A DNA stretch of 64,000 bases, taken from the NCBI RefSeq assembly GCF_000013405.1, contig NC_007759.1, positions 2,791,001 to 2,855,000 of the forward strand. Reading direction: 5' to 3'. Positions 17,163 through 27,449 of the stretch are shown here, piece by piece; position 1 is the first letter of the stretch; every line of letters begins with the position of its first letter. This DNA is from Syntrophus aciditrophicus SB. GTDB taxonomy: Bacteria > Desulfobacterota > Syntrophia > Syntrophales > Syntrophaceae. The translations under genes were made by a program, and so were the position numbers. The notes under the pieces are model-generated. The model ran no database searches, was not told the origin of the DNA, and saw only the letters and a program-made list of their open reading frames with translations.

Positions 17163-20012
17163 ATGACTGTGAAAATTCCCTTTGAGGAAATGTTTAAAAA
17201 GGAGTCGCTGTTTCGAGAACTTTTTGAAAGCTCCGGCAATGCGCTGATTCTGCTGGAGTCCGGCATCTTCCGCCACTGCAATCTCCGCGCCCTGCGTCTC
17301 TTTGGCTTTGATGACAGAGAGGAGCTTCTCCACACCCCGCCGTCAAAAATATTCCCTGAAGCTCACTCGGCTGTCATGAAATCGGACAAAGCCTGGAGCG
17401 ATCAGCTCCGGAATGCATCGGAAACGGGATCGGCTCATTTTGAAACGCTCTGCCAGCGCAGGAGCGGGGAACAATTCGCCGCCGAGGTGCTGATCTCCGC
17501 GCTTTCTTATGAGGGCGGAAGAATCCTGCAGGTCTCTGTGTGCGACATTTCAGCACGTCGCCGGACGGAAGAAGCACTGCTCGAATCGCATAAGCAGTTC
17601 AAGGGTATTATTGACTTTTTCCCCGACGCGGTACTGGCCATCGATACGGAAGGGAAGGTGATCGCCTGGAATCGCGCCATGGAACAGATGACCGGAGCAC
17701 CCGCCGGCGAGGTTATCGGCAGGGGAAATTATGAACACGGCTTTCAAATTTACGGAACCCGGCGACCCATCCTTGCCGATCTCGTGCTGAATCCCCAGGA
17801 AGATATCGAACGCGCCTATCCCCGTTTTTACCGCAAAGGCAATTATCTGATCAGTGACACCAGCTCTTCAAAACTGAGCGATACCCTGGGGAAGGATTAT
17901 TTCACTTCCGTAGCGGCCACGCCTCTGTATGACGATGAAGGAAAAATCATCGGGGCCATCGAATCAATCCGTGACATTTCCGACCGTCGGCTGGCCGAAC
18001 GCGCGCTGGCTGAATCTCAGCGTCGGTTTAAGGATATCATCGACTTCTTTCCGGATGCGATCCTGGCTGTCGATATCGAAGGCCGGGTCGTCACCTGGAA
18101 CCATGCCATGGAACAGATGACCGGCATTCCCGCCGAAGAGATGCTGGGAAAAGGAAATTACGAATACGCTCTTCCTTTCTATGGAACCCGGCGACCCATC
18201 CTGATCGATCTGGCCATGCGCCCCCAGGAAGAAATCGAACACCATTACGTATCCATTCATCGCGAGGGGAACCGTCTGCTTGGTGAAACCTACATTGCCA
18301 ATCTGCATGGCGGAAATATTTTTTTATCCGGTACGGCAACAGCCCTCTACGACAGCAAAGGCAGGATGATCGGGGCCATCGAGTCGCTGCGCGACATTTC
18401 GGATCGCAAGGCGACGGAGGTGGCACTGCAACAGGCGAAGGAAGCAGCCGATGCCGCCAATCGCTCAAAAAGCGCCTTTCTGGCCAACATGAGCCATGAA
18501 CTGCGCACTCCTCTCAACGCAATCATCGGTTACAGCGAACTGCTGCAGGAGGAGGCGGAAGAAGCCGGAGTGAACCACTTTATCTCCGCCCTGGACCGCA
18601 TTCACTCCGCGGGCAAACATCTCCTGGGACTGATCAACGACATCCTGGATCTGTCCAAAATTGAAGCAAGCAAGATCGAACTCTATCCGGAAACATTTTC
18701 CGTGTCGGAGATGATCGAAAGCATAGTGAAAATCGCCGATCCCCTGGTAAAGAAGAATGGGAACATCCTTATCGTGAAAGGCTGCGAAACCGGAGGAGAA
18801 ATGCATGCCGATCTGACCCGCCTGAGGCAGTGTCTGTTCAATCTTCTCAGCAACGCCGCGAAATTCACGACCAGCGGTGTCATCACCCTGACCGTTTCAC
18901 GTACTCAGGAAGCGGAACAGGAGTGGATGAACTTCAGTCTGCATGATACCGGCATCGGCATGACTCCTCAGCAGATGGAACGGCTTTTTCAAACCTTCAC
19001 TCAGGCCGATTCATCAACCACACGTAAATTCGGCGGCACCGGGCTGGGGCTGACCATCACCCGCAACTTCTGCCGACTGATGGGCGGCGATATTACCGTG
19101 GAAAGTGAATACGGCAAGGGGTCCCTTTTCACCATCCGTATTCCGGCTGTCACTGCGGCCGGACCGGCAGAAGCTGAAGAAATGCCGGCAACGGACCCTC
19201 TGATCGACCCGGCGGGCGCAAATGAACGGACAGTGCTGGTCATTGACGACGACCCGGCTGTTCGTGATCTCCTGCAACGGTTTCTGTCCCGGGAAGGCTA
19301 TTCCGTCGCCTGCGCCGCGGGAGGGGAAGAAGGCTTGCGGCTCGCCCGCGAATTACACCCGGAAGCCATCACGCTGGATGTGGCCATGCCGCACATGGAC
19401 GGCTGGACGGTCCTCTCCGCGCTGAAGACAGACAGAGAAACGGCGGATATCCCCGTCATCATGCTGACCATAGTGGATGAGAAAAACCTGGGCTATGCCC
19501 TGGGAGCGACCGAGTACCTGCTCAAACCCCTGGACAAGGAGCGCCTGCTGATCGTCTTGAAGAAATGCACTCCAGATGCCGGTCGGCTGGTGCTGGTCGT
19601 GGAAGACGATGAAGCAACCCGTTCATACCTTCGACGGATACTGACGCAGGGCGGCTGGAATGTCGTAGAAGCGGAAAACGGCCTGACAGGACTGGAATGC
19701 CTCAGGGAGCATCGACAGGAGAACCTGCCGCAGATCATTCTTCTCGATCTCATGATGCCGGAGATGGATGGTTTTCAATTTATTCATGCACTGCGCAGCC
19801 GGGATGAATGGAGGGTAATCCCTGTGATTGTCCTGACGGCAAAGAACCTGACCTTTGAGGAAAAGCGCCTGCTGGAAGGTTGTGTTGCAAAAATCCTTCA
19901 GAAAGGCTCCCTGTCCCGTGAAGAGCTGCTGCGGGAAGTCAGCGGCAGGTTGATGGAATTGAAACAGGACGGCAAACAGGAATCTCAGAACGGATCGATC
20001 CGATCGAAATAA
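17163..20012 (+). CDS. Hybrid sensor histidine kinase with three PAS and two receiver domains
   Basis: About 949 residues with no membrane segment, so a cytoplasmic sensor. Order: PAS1 (about 10-125), two near-duplicate PAS domains (about 140-265 and 280-405), HisKA with phospho-acceptor His in [20 protein letters not shown], HATPase with [20 protein letters not shown] and [11 protein letters not shown]1 ([19 protein letters not shown]) and REC2 ([19 protein letters not shown]). All catalytic boxes look intact. Start chosen at 17163, preceded by AAGGATCAGGAG; an ATG at 17145 in the same frame is the alternative. A CheY-like gene and a REC-GGDEF gene follow closely, so the output is probably phosphorelay to cyclic-di-GMP. 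Confidence 0.93.
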   Translation: MTVKIPFEEMFKKESLFRELFESSGNALILLESGIFRHCNLRALRLFGFDDREELLHTPPSKIFPEAHSAVMKSDKAWSDQLRNASETGSAHFETLCQRRSGEQFAAEVLISALSYEGGRILQVSVCDISARRRTEEALLESHKQFKGIIDFFPDAVLAIDTEGKVIAWNRAMEQMTGAPAGEVIGRGNYEHGFQIYGTRRPILADLVLNPQEDIERAYPRFYRKGNYLISDTSSSKLSDTLGKDYFTSVAATPLYDDEGKIIGAIESIRDISDRRLAERALAESQRRFKDIIDFFPDAILAVDIEGRVVTWNHAMEQMTGIPAEEMLGKGNYEYALPFYGTRRPILIDLAMRPQEEIEHHYVSIHREGNRLLGETYIANLHGGNIFLSGTATALYDSKGRMIGAIESLRDISDRKATEVALQQAKEAADAANRSKSAFLANMSHELRTPLNAIIGYSELLQEEAEEAGVNHFISALDRIHSAGKHLLGLINDILDLSKIEASKIELYPETFSVSEMIESIVKIADPLVKKNGNILIVKGCETGGEMHADLTRLRQCLFNLLSNAAKFTTSGVITLTVSRTQEAEQEWMNFSLHDTGIGMTPQQMERLFQTFTQADSSTTRKFGGTGLGLTITRNFCRLMGGDITVESEYGKGSLFTIRIPAVTAAGPAEAEEMPATDPLIDPAGANERTVLVIDDDPAVRDLLQRFLSREGYSVACAAGGEEGLRLARELHPEAITLDVAMPHMDGWTVLSALKTDRETADIPVIMLTIVDEKNLGYALGATEYLLKPLDKERLLIVLKKCTPDAGRLVLVVEDDEATRSYLRRILTQGGWNVVEAENGLTGLECLREHRQENLPQIILLDLMMPEMDGFQFIHALRSRDEWRVIPVIVLTAKNLTFEEKRLLEGCVAKILQKGSLSREELLREVSGRLMELKQDGKQESQNGSIRSK
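17593..18420 (+). repeat. Tandem duplication of a PAS module inside the sensor kinase
   Basis: Two units about 425 bases apart encode almost the same protein: [18 protein letters not shown] versus [18 protein letters not shown], both followed by AMEQMTG, GNYE and YGTRRPIL, and both ending GAIES-[IL]-RDISDR. This indicates a fairly recent internal duplication. Confidence 0.85.
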
Positions 20013-20047
20013 AATTTACAGACAGGATGAAAAAGGAGTGGAGTCCG

Positions 20048-20434
20048 ATGGCCAAATTATTGATTGTGGAAGATAACGAGATGAACCGTGACATGCTGAC
20101 CCGCCGGCTGGAACGCAAAGGCTTCACCACCGTGGTGGCGGTTGATGGCGTTGAGGGGATCGCCATGGCCCGCTCCGAAGCACCGGATCTGATCCTGATG
20201 GATATGAGCCTGCCGGTCCTGGATGGGTGGGAGGCAACGCGCCGATTGAAGGCCGCACAGGAAACCCGCACCATTCCCATCATCGCTTTGACGGCCCATG
20301 CCATGGAGTCGGATCGGGAAAGGGCGCTCCGGGCCGGCTGCGATGAATACGACAGCAAGCCCATCGAATTTCCCCGTCTGCTGGAAAAAATTGCCGCCCT
20401 GCTTGATTCGTCGGGAGGTAAAGGTTATGATTAA
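20048..20434 (+). CDS. Single-domain response regulator (CheY-like)
   Basis: A stand-alone receiver of 128 residues from the start at 20048, where GTGGAG lies just upstream; the ATG at 20027 gives a 7-residue extension. Acidic pocket KLLIVEDNEMNRD, phospho-acceptor Asp in ILMDMSLPVLDGWEATRRLK, conserved Thr in IIALTAHAM and Lys in YDSKPIEF are all present. It resembles the phosphotransfer receivers that serve hybrid kinases. It sits 35 bases after the kinase and overlaps the next gene by eight bases, so the three genes form one operon. Confidence 0.93.
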   Translation: MAKLLIVEDNEMNRDMLTRRLERKGFTTVVAVDGVEGIAMARSEAPDLILMDMSLPVLDGWEATRRLKAAQETRTIPIIALTAHAMESDRERALRAGCDEYDSKPIEFPRLLEKIAALLDSSGGKGYD

Positions 20435-21923
20435 TTTGTTGACCACTCAAAACCTTGTTATTGGAAAATCACCTCAGGCAATCCTGGCGCACATCCGTCA
20501 CGAGTTACGTGGCCCGATCAACGCCATTCTCGGTTACAGCGAGATGTGGCTGAATGATGATTCCCTCCGGGCCATTCCAAATCTGCACGCCAATATGGCA
20601 AAACTGCATGCAGCCGGACTGCAGTTGCGATCTCTGATCCGCGACATACTGGATCCGGCGAAGCACGACGGAAGGAAGGAACAGGACGTTCGGGATCTGG
20701 GCGTGATTCTGCGCCACGCGTTCCGCATGCCGGTGTGGGCGATTCTGGGCTATAACGCCATGTTGACGGAAAACAAAGCTGAGACGGTTGATCGGGCAAC
20801 GGAATTTCTCGCTGATCTGCACCGTATCGAGGATGCAACCCAGCGCCTGTTTACTCAGGCGGATATGATCGCCACGACCGGCTGTCTGCCTGTCGATCAA
20901 ACCATCTATAAGCCGTCTAAAGAACTGAGGGTCCAGCTGCAGACCATCGTGGCGAGATTCCGTTCCGCCAGACATCCCCGGTCGCAATACGCCGCCGCTG
21001 AGAAAGGAAAGATCCTTGTTGTTGATGATGACACAGCCAACTGTGATCTGCTCTCCCGCCAGCTTGACCGTCTGGGTTATTCGGTGACTGTGGCACAGAA
21101 CGGCATCATCGCCCTCGACCTGCTTTCAACGCAAACCTTCGACCTGGTGCTTCTCGATATCCTCATGCCGGTCGTGAGCGGGATCGAAGTCCTGAAATGC
21201 CTGCGCTGCGCCTGGTCCATCGCGGAATTGCCGGTTATCATGGTCACGGCCCGGGATCGCAACGACGACATCGTGTCCGCGCTGGATTGCGGAGCAAATG
21301 ACTATGTGGCAAAACCCTTCTCACTGCCCGTGGTTCTTGCGCGGGTGCGCACTCAAATGATGCTGAAGCAGACGGTTGCCGACCTGGAGAATTTAAACCG
21401 GAAGCTGGAAAAGCTGTCCCTTCATGACGGATTGACCAATATCCCCAATCGGCGATGCTTTAATGAAACCTTTGAACGCGAACAGCTCCGGACGAGACGG
21501 AACGGGATGCCCCTTTCCCTGATTCTGCTGGATGTCGATTTCTTCAAACGGTACAACGACACTTATGGACATGAGGCCGGCGATCAGGTTCTCTGCCGGG
21601 TGGCGGATCTGCTGGTCTCAGCGACCGACCGCGGAGGAGACATGGTCTTCCGCTACGGCGGGGAGGAATTCGTGATCCTTTTGCCGGAAACCCCGGCTGC
21701 CGGGGCAAGGTTCGTGGCGGAACGGATTCATTCGGCGATTCAGCAGCTGGCCATTCCTCACCTGACCTCCACCGTCGCCCATCACCTGACCGCCAGCATG
21801 GGTATTGCCACCGCCACGCCTTCAGACAAGGAAAGCTATTACACGCTTTTCGAAAGGGCCGATTCTCAGCTTTACAAGGTGAAAGCCAGCGGACGCAACA
21901 GCCTGCGCCAGTCGCCTGACTGA
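20427..21923 (+). CDS. Receiver-GGDEF diguanylate cyclase with histidine-kinase-type N-terminal segments
   Basis: Start at 20427 (MINLLTTQN), preceded by GGGAGG; this gives 498 residues. Residues 15-60 resemble a HisKA helix pair (HIRHELRGPINAILGYSEM), and a second degenerate copy follows (LRHAFRMPVWAILGYNAM). There is no HATPase domain. A receiver domain spans about 190-310 (KILVVDDDTANCD, LLDILMPVVSG). It is followed by a GGDEF domain with LTNIPNRRCFNETFEREQL and the active GGEEF signature (YGGEEFVILLPETPAAG), so it should make cyclic di-GMP. The HisKA-like region may let it dimerise with, or be phosphorylated by, the upstream kinase. Confidence 0.92.
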   Translation: MINLLTTQNLVIGKSPQAILAHIRHELRGPINAILGYSEMWLNDDSLRAIPNLHANMAKLHAAGLQLRSLIRDILDPAKHDGRKEQDVRDLGVILRHAFRMPVWAILGYNAMLTENKAETVDRATEFLADLHRIEDATQRLFTQADMIATTGCLPVDQTIYKPSKELRVQLQTIVARFRSARHPRSQYAAAEKGKILVVDDDTANCDLLSRQLDRLGYSVTVAQNGIIALDLLSTQTFDLVLLDILMPVVSGIEVLKCLRCAWSIAELPVIMVTARDRNDDIVSALDCGANDYVAKPFSLPVVLARVRTQMMLKQTVADLENLNRKLEKLSLHDGLTNIPNRRCFNETFEREQLRTRRNGMPLSLILLDVDFFKRYNDTYGHEAGDQVLCRVADLLVSATDRGGDMVFRYGGEEFVILLPETPAAGARFVAERIHSAIQQLAIPHLTSTVAHHLTASMGIATATPSDKESYYTLFERADSQLYKVKASGRNSLRQSPD

Positions 21924-21994
21924 CAAACGTTCACAAAGAATCCGGTTCAGCTGAACGACGGCAGCCTTCCCGAAGCTTGCTCCCGCTGGGACCA

Positions 21995-23476
21995 TCAGGC
22001 TTCTCCCTCGTCGTTCGGCATCTGCCGCATCAGCATCTCTCGGACTTCGGGCAAGGTTCTCTCTCTGGCAAGAACCATGAGAACATCTCCCTCTTCCAGG
22101 ACGGTGCCCCCGCTTGGCACGAGAAAGCTTCCACCGCGGTTTATGAGCACAATGAGGGTCCCACGGGGAAGCCCCAGTTCCACAATCGGCTCTCCTGCAA
22201 TTGCCGACCTGAAGGGGACGACAAACTCGACGAGCTTCGTGTCGACCCCCTCCACCGGCGCGTACTCGATGGGATATTGCCGCTTCGGTTGAAGGGGTGC
22301 ATCGAGTCGCAGGAAGCGGGCAACAACGGGAATGGACCAACCCTGAAGCAGGGCTGAAGTAAGGACAATGAAAAAAACGATGTTGAAAATCATCTCCGCT
22401 TCCGCTATCCCCGCCAGCAGGGGAAAGGTTGCCAGAACAATGGGGACGGCTCCCCGCAAACCAACCCAGGAAACAAGAAGCTTTTCTCGCGACTTAAGCC
22501 GCGAAAAAAGCAGTGAAAACATCACACCCGCGGGACGCGCTATAAACATGAGGAAAAACGAACAGGCAAGGCCGACCCAGATCACAGGGACGATTCTGGA
22601 AGGGAAGACCAGCAGACCGAGGGAGAGAAACAGGGCGATCTGGCTGAGCCAGGCAAGTCCATCAAAAAATCGCATCAAACTTTTCTTGTGAACGAACTCG
22701 CTGTTGCCCGCAAGCAATCCCGCGAGGTAAACAGCAAGAAATCCGCTGCCTCCGGCAGCCGTAGTCGCACTGAAAATGAATGACGCCGCCGCCATGGCAA
22801 AAACGGGATAGAACCCTTCGTATTGGGATTTCAACCGATTGAGCATCAGGACCATCATTTTTCCGAAACCAAGGCCGGAAACAACACCGAGTCCCATTTG
22901 AATAACAAAGAGAAAAGCAATGGAACCGAATGACGTCCCCGAAATGGTCATTATCTGAATGATGCCGATAGTAAGAAAAACCGCCATGGGATCATTGCTG
23001 CCTGATTCAAGCTCAAGCAGGGGCTTGAGTTGGCCCTTGAGGCTGATGCTCTTGGATCGGAGCACTGAGAAGACTGCAGCGGCATCAGTCGATGAAACGA
23101 CCGCCCCGAGAAGCAGTCCGCTGAGGAGTGAAAATTTCAGAACGAAAACAGCAAACAAACCGAAAGTAATGGCGGTAAGAAAAACACCGAGCGTGGCAAG
23201 GCTTAATGACTGCCAAATGGCAGGTTTGACTTCAGGCCAACCTGTATCGAGGCCCCCCGCGAACAGGATGAAGACTAAGGCAATGACACCGATGGATTGA
23301 GCCAGATAGGCATCGTCAAAATAAATGCCGCCCGGCCCTTCTGAACCGGCCAACATTCCGATGCCTAAAAACAGCAACAGAACAGGCACGCCGAAATTTT
23401 CGGAGAGTCTTGCCACGCCGATGCTGATGATAATAAGGAACGACCCTATCAGTAGAATATATTCGATTGGTATCAT
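21995..23476 (-). CDS. Potassium/proton (CPA1-type) antiporter with TrkA-C domain
   Basis: About 493 residues from the ATG at 23476; a longer frame from a TTG at 23587 is less likely. Roughly twelve membrane helices form a Na+/H+ exchanger domain, with the FAGGLDTGWPEVKPAIWQSL, VVSSTDAAAVFSVLRS and ELESGSNDPMAVFLTIG motifs typical of the NhaP2/CvrA group (the ND pair is in SGSNDP). The C-terminus (about 400-480) is a TrkA-C/RCK-type regulatory domain. It should export K+ or Na+ against protons across the inner membrane. It is divergent from the Kef-type antiporter at 23887. Confidence 0.93.
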   Translation of the reverse strand: MIPIEYILLIGSFLIIISIGVARLSENFGVPVLLLFLGIGMLAGSEGPGGIYFDDAYLAQSIGVIALVFILFAGGLDTGWPEVKPAIWQSLSLATLGVFLTAITFGLFAVFVLKFSLLSGLLLGAVVSSTDAAAVFSVLRSKSISLKGQLKPLLELESGSNDPMAVFLTIGIIQIMTISGTSFGSIAFLFVIQMGLGVVSGLGFGKMMVLMLNRLKSQYEGFYPVFAMAAASFIFSATTAAGGSGFLAVYLAGLLAGNSEFVHKKSLMRFFDGLAWLSQIALFLSLGLLVFPSRIVPVIWVGLACSFFLMFIARPAGVMFSLLFSRLKSREKLLVSWVGLRGAVPIVLATFPLLAGIAEAEMIFNIVFFIVLTSALLQGWSIPVVARFLRLDAPLQPKRQYPIEYAPVEGVDTKLVEFVVPFRSAIAGEPIVELGLPRGTLIVLINRGGSFLVPSGGTVLEEGDVLMVLARERTLPEVREMLMRQMPNDEGEA

Positions 23477-23886
23477 GTAATCAGTTGAGAACGATGCGTT
23501 GAGAAGTATGCCATGGACCGGGAAATAAGCATTTTCGACCGGACTGCATTGCCATGGTCGATTGATTGCTTCAAGAGAATCTGCCAATCAGAAACGGCCA
23601 TCAGCCGCCGTTCTAAATAACAGATAACCAGGGAATCCACCATCTTTATTATCTGCGCGGAACAGCTCATCGAACAAGTGAACTTCCCTGAAGATTTAAC
23701 ATGGAAAAATCCGGCAAAAAACTTGTGAACACTTGAAATAAATGATAATTTTTATTTTTTTATTTAAGGAAATCATCTGTGACAGAAAAATTGATATTTG
23801 CCGTACCAGAGCACGGCCTGCATATTCAGGAAGGTCTCCCCTGCCCTCAACCGCCGGGATCAACGATGGGACGGAAAGCATAAGCA
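23477..23886. other. Intergenic region between the two divergent antiporters
   Basis: About 410 bases without a supported gene. A T-rich stretch lies around 23745-23766. It contains one reasonable plus-strand promoter (listed separately); the promoter for the minus-strand antiporter was not identified. Confidence 0.5.
23723..23751 (+). promoter_or_regulatory. Possible promoter of the Kef-type antiporter gene
   Basis: TTGTGA (23723-23728) and TAATTT (23746-23751) are separated by 17 bases in an A/T-rich stretch. The leader to the ATG at 23887 would be about 130 bases. Confidence 0.35.
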
Positions 23887-25872
23887 ATGGGCATAGCGGC
23901 GGACATCATTATCATCGTCATCGCCTCTCTGGCCGGCGGACTGGTGGCCAAACTCTTCCGGCAGCCGCTGATCCTGGGCTACATCCTGGCTGGCGTCGTC
24001 ATCGGACCGCATACCGGCGGCATTGCCGCATCCAGCGTCCACAATATCGAAAAGCTTGCCGAGATCGGCGTTGCCCTCCTGCTGTTTGCCCTGGGACTGG
24101 AATTCTCTCTGCAGGAATTGAAACCCGTCCGTAAAATAGCCCTCATCGGGACGCCCCTGCAGATTATCCTGACGCAGGCCTTCGGGTTTGCCCTGGGCGC
24201 CTGGTGGGGATTGGACTGGCAGTCCGCTCTCTGGTTCGGGGCATTGATTTCTCTCTCGAGTACGATGGTCGTCCTGAAAACCCTGATGAGCCAGGGGTGG
24301 ATGGGCACGCTTTCCAGCCGCGTCATGATCGGGATGCTCATCGTTCAGGATCTTGCCGTTGTCCCGATGATGATCATTCTGCCGGAACTGAGTCACCCGG
24401 AAACAGGCTTGCCCCTTCTGGCCCTGTCCATCCTGAAGGCCGCGATTTTTCTTTTCCTGATGATCTTTCTGGGCACGAATCTCATCCCGAGGCTTCTCCG
24501 TTACATTGCCGGATGGAATTCCAGGGAGCTGTTTCTTGTTTCCGTGGTCACCATCGGCCTGGGCATCGGCTACGGAACGTACTGGTTCGGTCTGTCTTTC
24601 GCCTTCGGCGCCTTTATTGCGGGCATGGTTCTCAGCGAATCGGATTACGGTCACCAGGCCTTAAGCGAGATCATCCCTCTGCGGGACATCTTCGGCCTTC
24701 TCTTTTTTTCCTCCGTCGGCATGCTTCTGGACCCGGTTTTTTTATGGACCCATGCCACGACGATTTTACTTCTGATCGTTCTCGTGATTGTCGGCAAAGG
24801 GCTCATTTTCGCCGGATTGAGCAGGCTGTTTCAATACCGCAACGTCATCCCCCTCGCTGTTGGGCTGGGGCTTTTTCAGGTGGGAGAATTCTCTTTCTTG
24901 CTGGCCCGTGTGGGCCTTAACACGAATTCAATCAGCACGGAGCTTTATTCTCTTGTCCTGAGTCTGACCGTCTCCACCATGTTCCTGACGCCGTTCCTCT
25001 CCAGCCTGACCCAGCCAATCTATTCCTTTTTCAGGGCCCGGGCAAAACGGGAACCCCTGCAGACCATCAATCTGCCGAAATACGGTCTTTCGGATCATGT
25101 GGTCATCGCGGGAGGCGGCCAGGTGGGGCAGAATATCGCAAGAATTCTGGAACAGTTCGATGTGAAATTCGTGCTCGTCGAGGTTGATTTTCACCGGTTT
25201 GAGCAGTTGAAAGCCTTGAGCTATCCCTGCATTTTCGGCGATGCCGGCCAGGCGATCGTACTGGAGGCGTCAAAGATCCGCAAGGCAAAGCTCCTGCTTA
25301 TTACCGCTCCGTCTGCCCTTGTTTCTCAAACGGTTGCGACTCATGCTCATGTCATTTCTCCCGACCTGAAAATCATGGCCCGGGCAATCAGTATCGAACA
25401 CATGAAAACCCTGCATTCCCGCGGAGTTTACGAAGTGGTTCAACCGGAGTTCGAGGCCAGCCTGGAATTCACTCGTCAGGCCCTGCTGCATTTCAAGGTT
25501 CCGCCGGATCGAATCCAGCAGTTCATGGACGCGGTCCGTTATGAACTTTATGCCCCGCTCTATGATGCCGACAGTTCCTATCGCACCCTTTCGCAACTGC
25601 AAAGCGCCTCCCGGCTGCTGGATCTGAACTGGCTTTCACTCCCGGAGGAAAGCCCTCTGATCGGCCATTCCATTGAAGAACTGCGAATTCGCACTATGAC
25701 CGGTGTTTCGATCGTTGCCGTAATCCGGGCGGCAGCCCTCTATCCGAATCCCGCGCCGGACTTCGTATTCAAGGATCAGGATCTGATCGGCATCCTGGGT
25801 GAGGCGGCACAACTGCAGGCCTTCGAAGAATGGACAAAAGGAAATCCCGGTCATTCTCCTCTGGCGGCTTGA
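23887..25872 (+). CDS. Kef/YbaL-type (CPA2) cation:proton antiporter with RCK domains
   Basis: 661 residues. The first ~385 are a CPA2 exchanger of about 12-13 helices, with [36 protein letters not shown] and [14 protein letters not shown] TrkA-N Rossmann domain (about 400-520) binds nucleotide through [21 protein letters not shown] TrkA-C domain ends the protein (about 575-650). The architecture matches YbaL/KefB-like potassium efflux systems. The gene is monocistronic with a weak ribosome-binding site, and is divergent from the CPA1 antiporter. Together with Trk at 56.5 kb it gives the window matched K+ uptake and efflux. Confidence 0.92.
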   Translation: MGIAADIIIIVIASLAGGLVAKLFRQPLILGYILAGVVIGPHTGGIAASSVHNIEKLAEIGVALLLFALGLEFSLQELKPVRKIALIGTPLQIILTQAFGFALGAWWGLDWQSALWFGALISLSSTMVVLKTLMSQGWMGTLSSRVMIGMLIVQDLAVVPMMIILPELSHPETGLPLLALSILKAAIFLFLMIFLGTNLIPRLLRYIAGWNSRELFLVSVVTIGLGIGYGTYWFGLSFAFGAFIAGMVLSESDYGHQALSEIIPLRDIFGLLFFSSVGMLLDPVFLWTHATTILLLIVLVIVGKGLIFAGLSRLFQYRNVIPLAVGLGLFQVGEFSFLLARVGLNTNSISTELYSLVLSLTVSTMFLTPFLSSLTQPIYSFFRARAKREPLQTINLPKYGLSDHVVIAGGGQVGQNIARILEQFDVKFVLVEVDFHRFEQLKALSYPCIFGDAGQAIVLEASKIRKAKLLLITAPSALVSQTVATHAHVISPDLKIMARAISIEHMKTLHSRGVYEVVQPEFEASLEFTRQALLHFKVPPDRIQQFMDAVRYELYAPLYDADSSYRTLSQLQSASRLLDLNWLSLPEESPLIGHSIEELRIRTMTGVSIVAVIRAAALYPNPAPDFVFKDQDLIGILGEAAQLQAFEEWTKGNPGHSPLAA

Positions 25873-26389
25873 GGACTTTGACACCTGAGTCCGGCAACGG
25901 AGTTCCTCCGGCATATTCAAAAAGTGCTGGAGAGTGGTTTAAGTTCGGATAATCAATAAAAGTTGATATAAATAACTCATTATTTTATTTCACTATTTGT
26001 AATTTTCTGATAAAAATTAATATACTGGAAATTCCAAAGGGAGATAAAACCGGGCTACAAAATCTCCGCAAGAAATGAAAGAGAAAACCATGCTCCGGAC
26101 CCTTCCGGCGACCCCAATGATTTTCGGCTCCCGCCTGTGATCAACGCTGCACTCCCCTCCGCCGACTTCTCTTTATCTTTCCCCTCATCGCCGCCGTGAT
26201 GACCCGGATTATCCAGGGAAAAAGGATTATCGCAGCCATCTGTCCCCTTGCCGGAAACGGTGAGACTTCTGGAAGGAGGTGGTCGGCACTCAGTAAAGAT
26301 TATTCCTGATTTGAGAATGATGCCGTCAAAATAGAAAAATTCACGCAACCAGCCGTTTCATCAAGAACCGACAGAAAGGAGCAACCGCC
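25873..26389. other. Intergenic region before the SYLF lipoprotein gene
   Basis: About 515 bases. The first third (25940-26040) is very A/T-rich. An open frame on the minus strand (26055-26348) has an unnatural composition and no recognisable domain, so I do not call it. AAAGGAGCAACCGCC is the ribosome-binding site of the following gene. Confidence 0.5.
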
Positions 26390-26956
26390 ATGAAAAAGAA
26401 AAATATCCTGATCCCCGGTCTGGTCATTCTGATGCTGCTTGCCGTTCTCGCGGCCTGCGCGCCGGCGCGCATTCATTCAGGCTCCAGTGCTAAAGAGATT
26501 GATTTAAACGTCGATGCCTCGCTGGACCGTTTTACTAGGGATGTCAAAGGGGCATCTGAGTTTCTTGCGTCTGCCAAGGGTGTCCTCATTATACCCAAGG
26601 TGATCCAGGGCGGGTTTTTCGTCGGAGGGCAGTATGGTGAAGGCGCCCTGAGAATCGGCGGGAAAACCATCGATTACTACAGCCTCGCCGGCGGCTCTTT
26701 CGGTTATCAGATCGGAGCCCAGCAGAAGGACATCATGCTGGTCTTCATGGAGGAAGAAGCCCTGAATAAATTCCGCGCCAGCACAGGCTGGCAGGCCGGC
26801 GTTGATGGCACGGTGGCTATGGCCAACATAGGCATCGAGGGATCCATAGATACCACAAAAATTAAAGATCCGATTGTCGGGTTCGTCTTCGGCCAGAAAG
26901 GTCTCATGGCAGGCGTATCGATTTCGGGCTCGAAATTCACGAAGCTGACACGATAG
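26390..26956 (+). CDS. SYLF (Ysc84-type) domain lipoprotein
   Basis: A 188-residue protein with a lipoprotein signal (LAVLAACAPAR) followed by a complete SYLF domain. Visible landmarks are SAKGVLIIPKVIQGGFFVGG, GEGALRIGG, YYSLAGGSFGYQIGAQQKDI and a C-terminal GFVFGQKGLMAGVSISGSKF. The family binds lipids in eukaryotes; bacterial members are periplasmic lipoproteins of unclear role, possibly membrane- or stress-related. A good Shine-Dalgarno site precedes the ATG. It is monocistronic, with a hairpin terminator about 150 bases downstream. Confidence 0.92.
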   Translation: MKKKNILIPGLVILMLLAVLAACAPARIHSGSSAKEIDLNVDASLDRFTRDVKGASEFLASAKGVLIIPKVIQGGFFVGGQYGEGALRIGGKTIDYYSLAGGSFGYQIGAQQKDIMLVFMEEEALNKFRASTGWQAGVDGTVAMANIGIEGSIDTTKIKDPIVGFVFGQKGLMAGVSISGSKFTKLTR

Positions 26957-27449
26957 AACCCGTCCAGGGAGGCATAAAAATACCGCCGCTGCCGGAAACT
27001 CAACCCCGACCGACTGGCACCGGAAAGGAAGAAAGGCTGAAGGGTCAAATTTTCCTTTCTGACAGAGAATTCGGATTATCGCCGTTTCGTCATCAGAGTA
27101 TTTAAAGCAAGAGAGGAAAAGGCATTTCCACAGGAAGCCCGGATGCCTTTCCCTCTCTTTCATTATGCTAATTTCAGTTTGACAATGAACCCGTTTCCAA
27201 ACCCGCTCATGGAAATGCCGACTATGGATTTACCGCCTGATCAAGGATGATCACCTCTTATAGGTTTCTTTCTATTTGAGAAGTGCGGTTTACACTGTTT
27301 CCGACTTTCTACCGAAAACATATTCATAAAGAGAGGTTACGTGAGACTGTAATTTACCTGATCGACATCTTTTCTCTTATTCCCTGACTCCTTGTCAAAT
27401 ATCAAAAACCGGATTACGCTCACGCTCTTGTCCAGAAAGGATTTTTAAA
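26957..27449. other. Intergenic region between convergent SYLF gene and gpgS operon
   Basis: About 490 bases containing one long hairpin (27110-27158). A short minus-strand open stretch around 27177-27243 could be read as the tail of a degraded protein, but it is too short to identify. Nothing else is recognised. Confidence 0.5.
27110..27158 (+). terminator. Long hairpin, probable terminator of the SYLF gene
   Basis: Two 16-base arms, AGAGAGGAAAAGGCAT and ATGCCTTTCCCTCTCT, pair with one mismatch around a 17-base loop and are followed by TTCATT. The T run is short, so termination may be imperfect or processing-related. Confidence 0.55.

Noticed and set aside
26055-26348. Minus-strand 97-codon ORF before the SYLF gene
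   Set aside because: Composition is unnatural, no homology is recognised, and it lies in the leader region of the SYLF gene.
27177-27243. Possible tail of a degraded protein on the minus strand (SMSGFGNGFIVKLKLA)
   Set aside because: Only about 20 codons between stops; too short to identify or to call a pseudogene.
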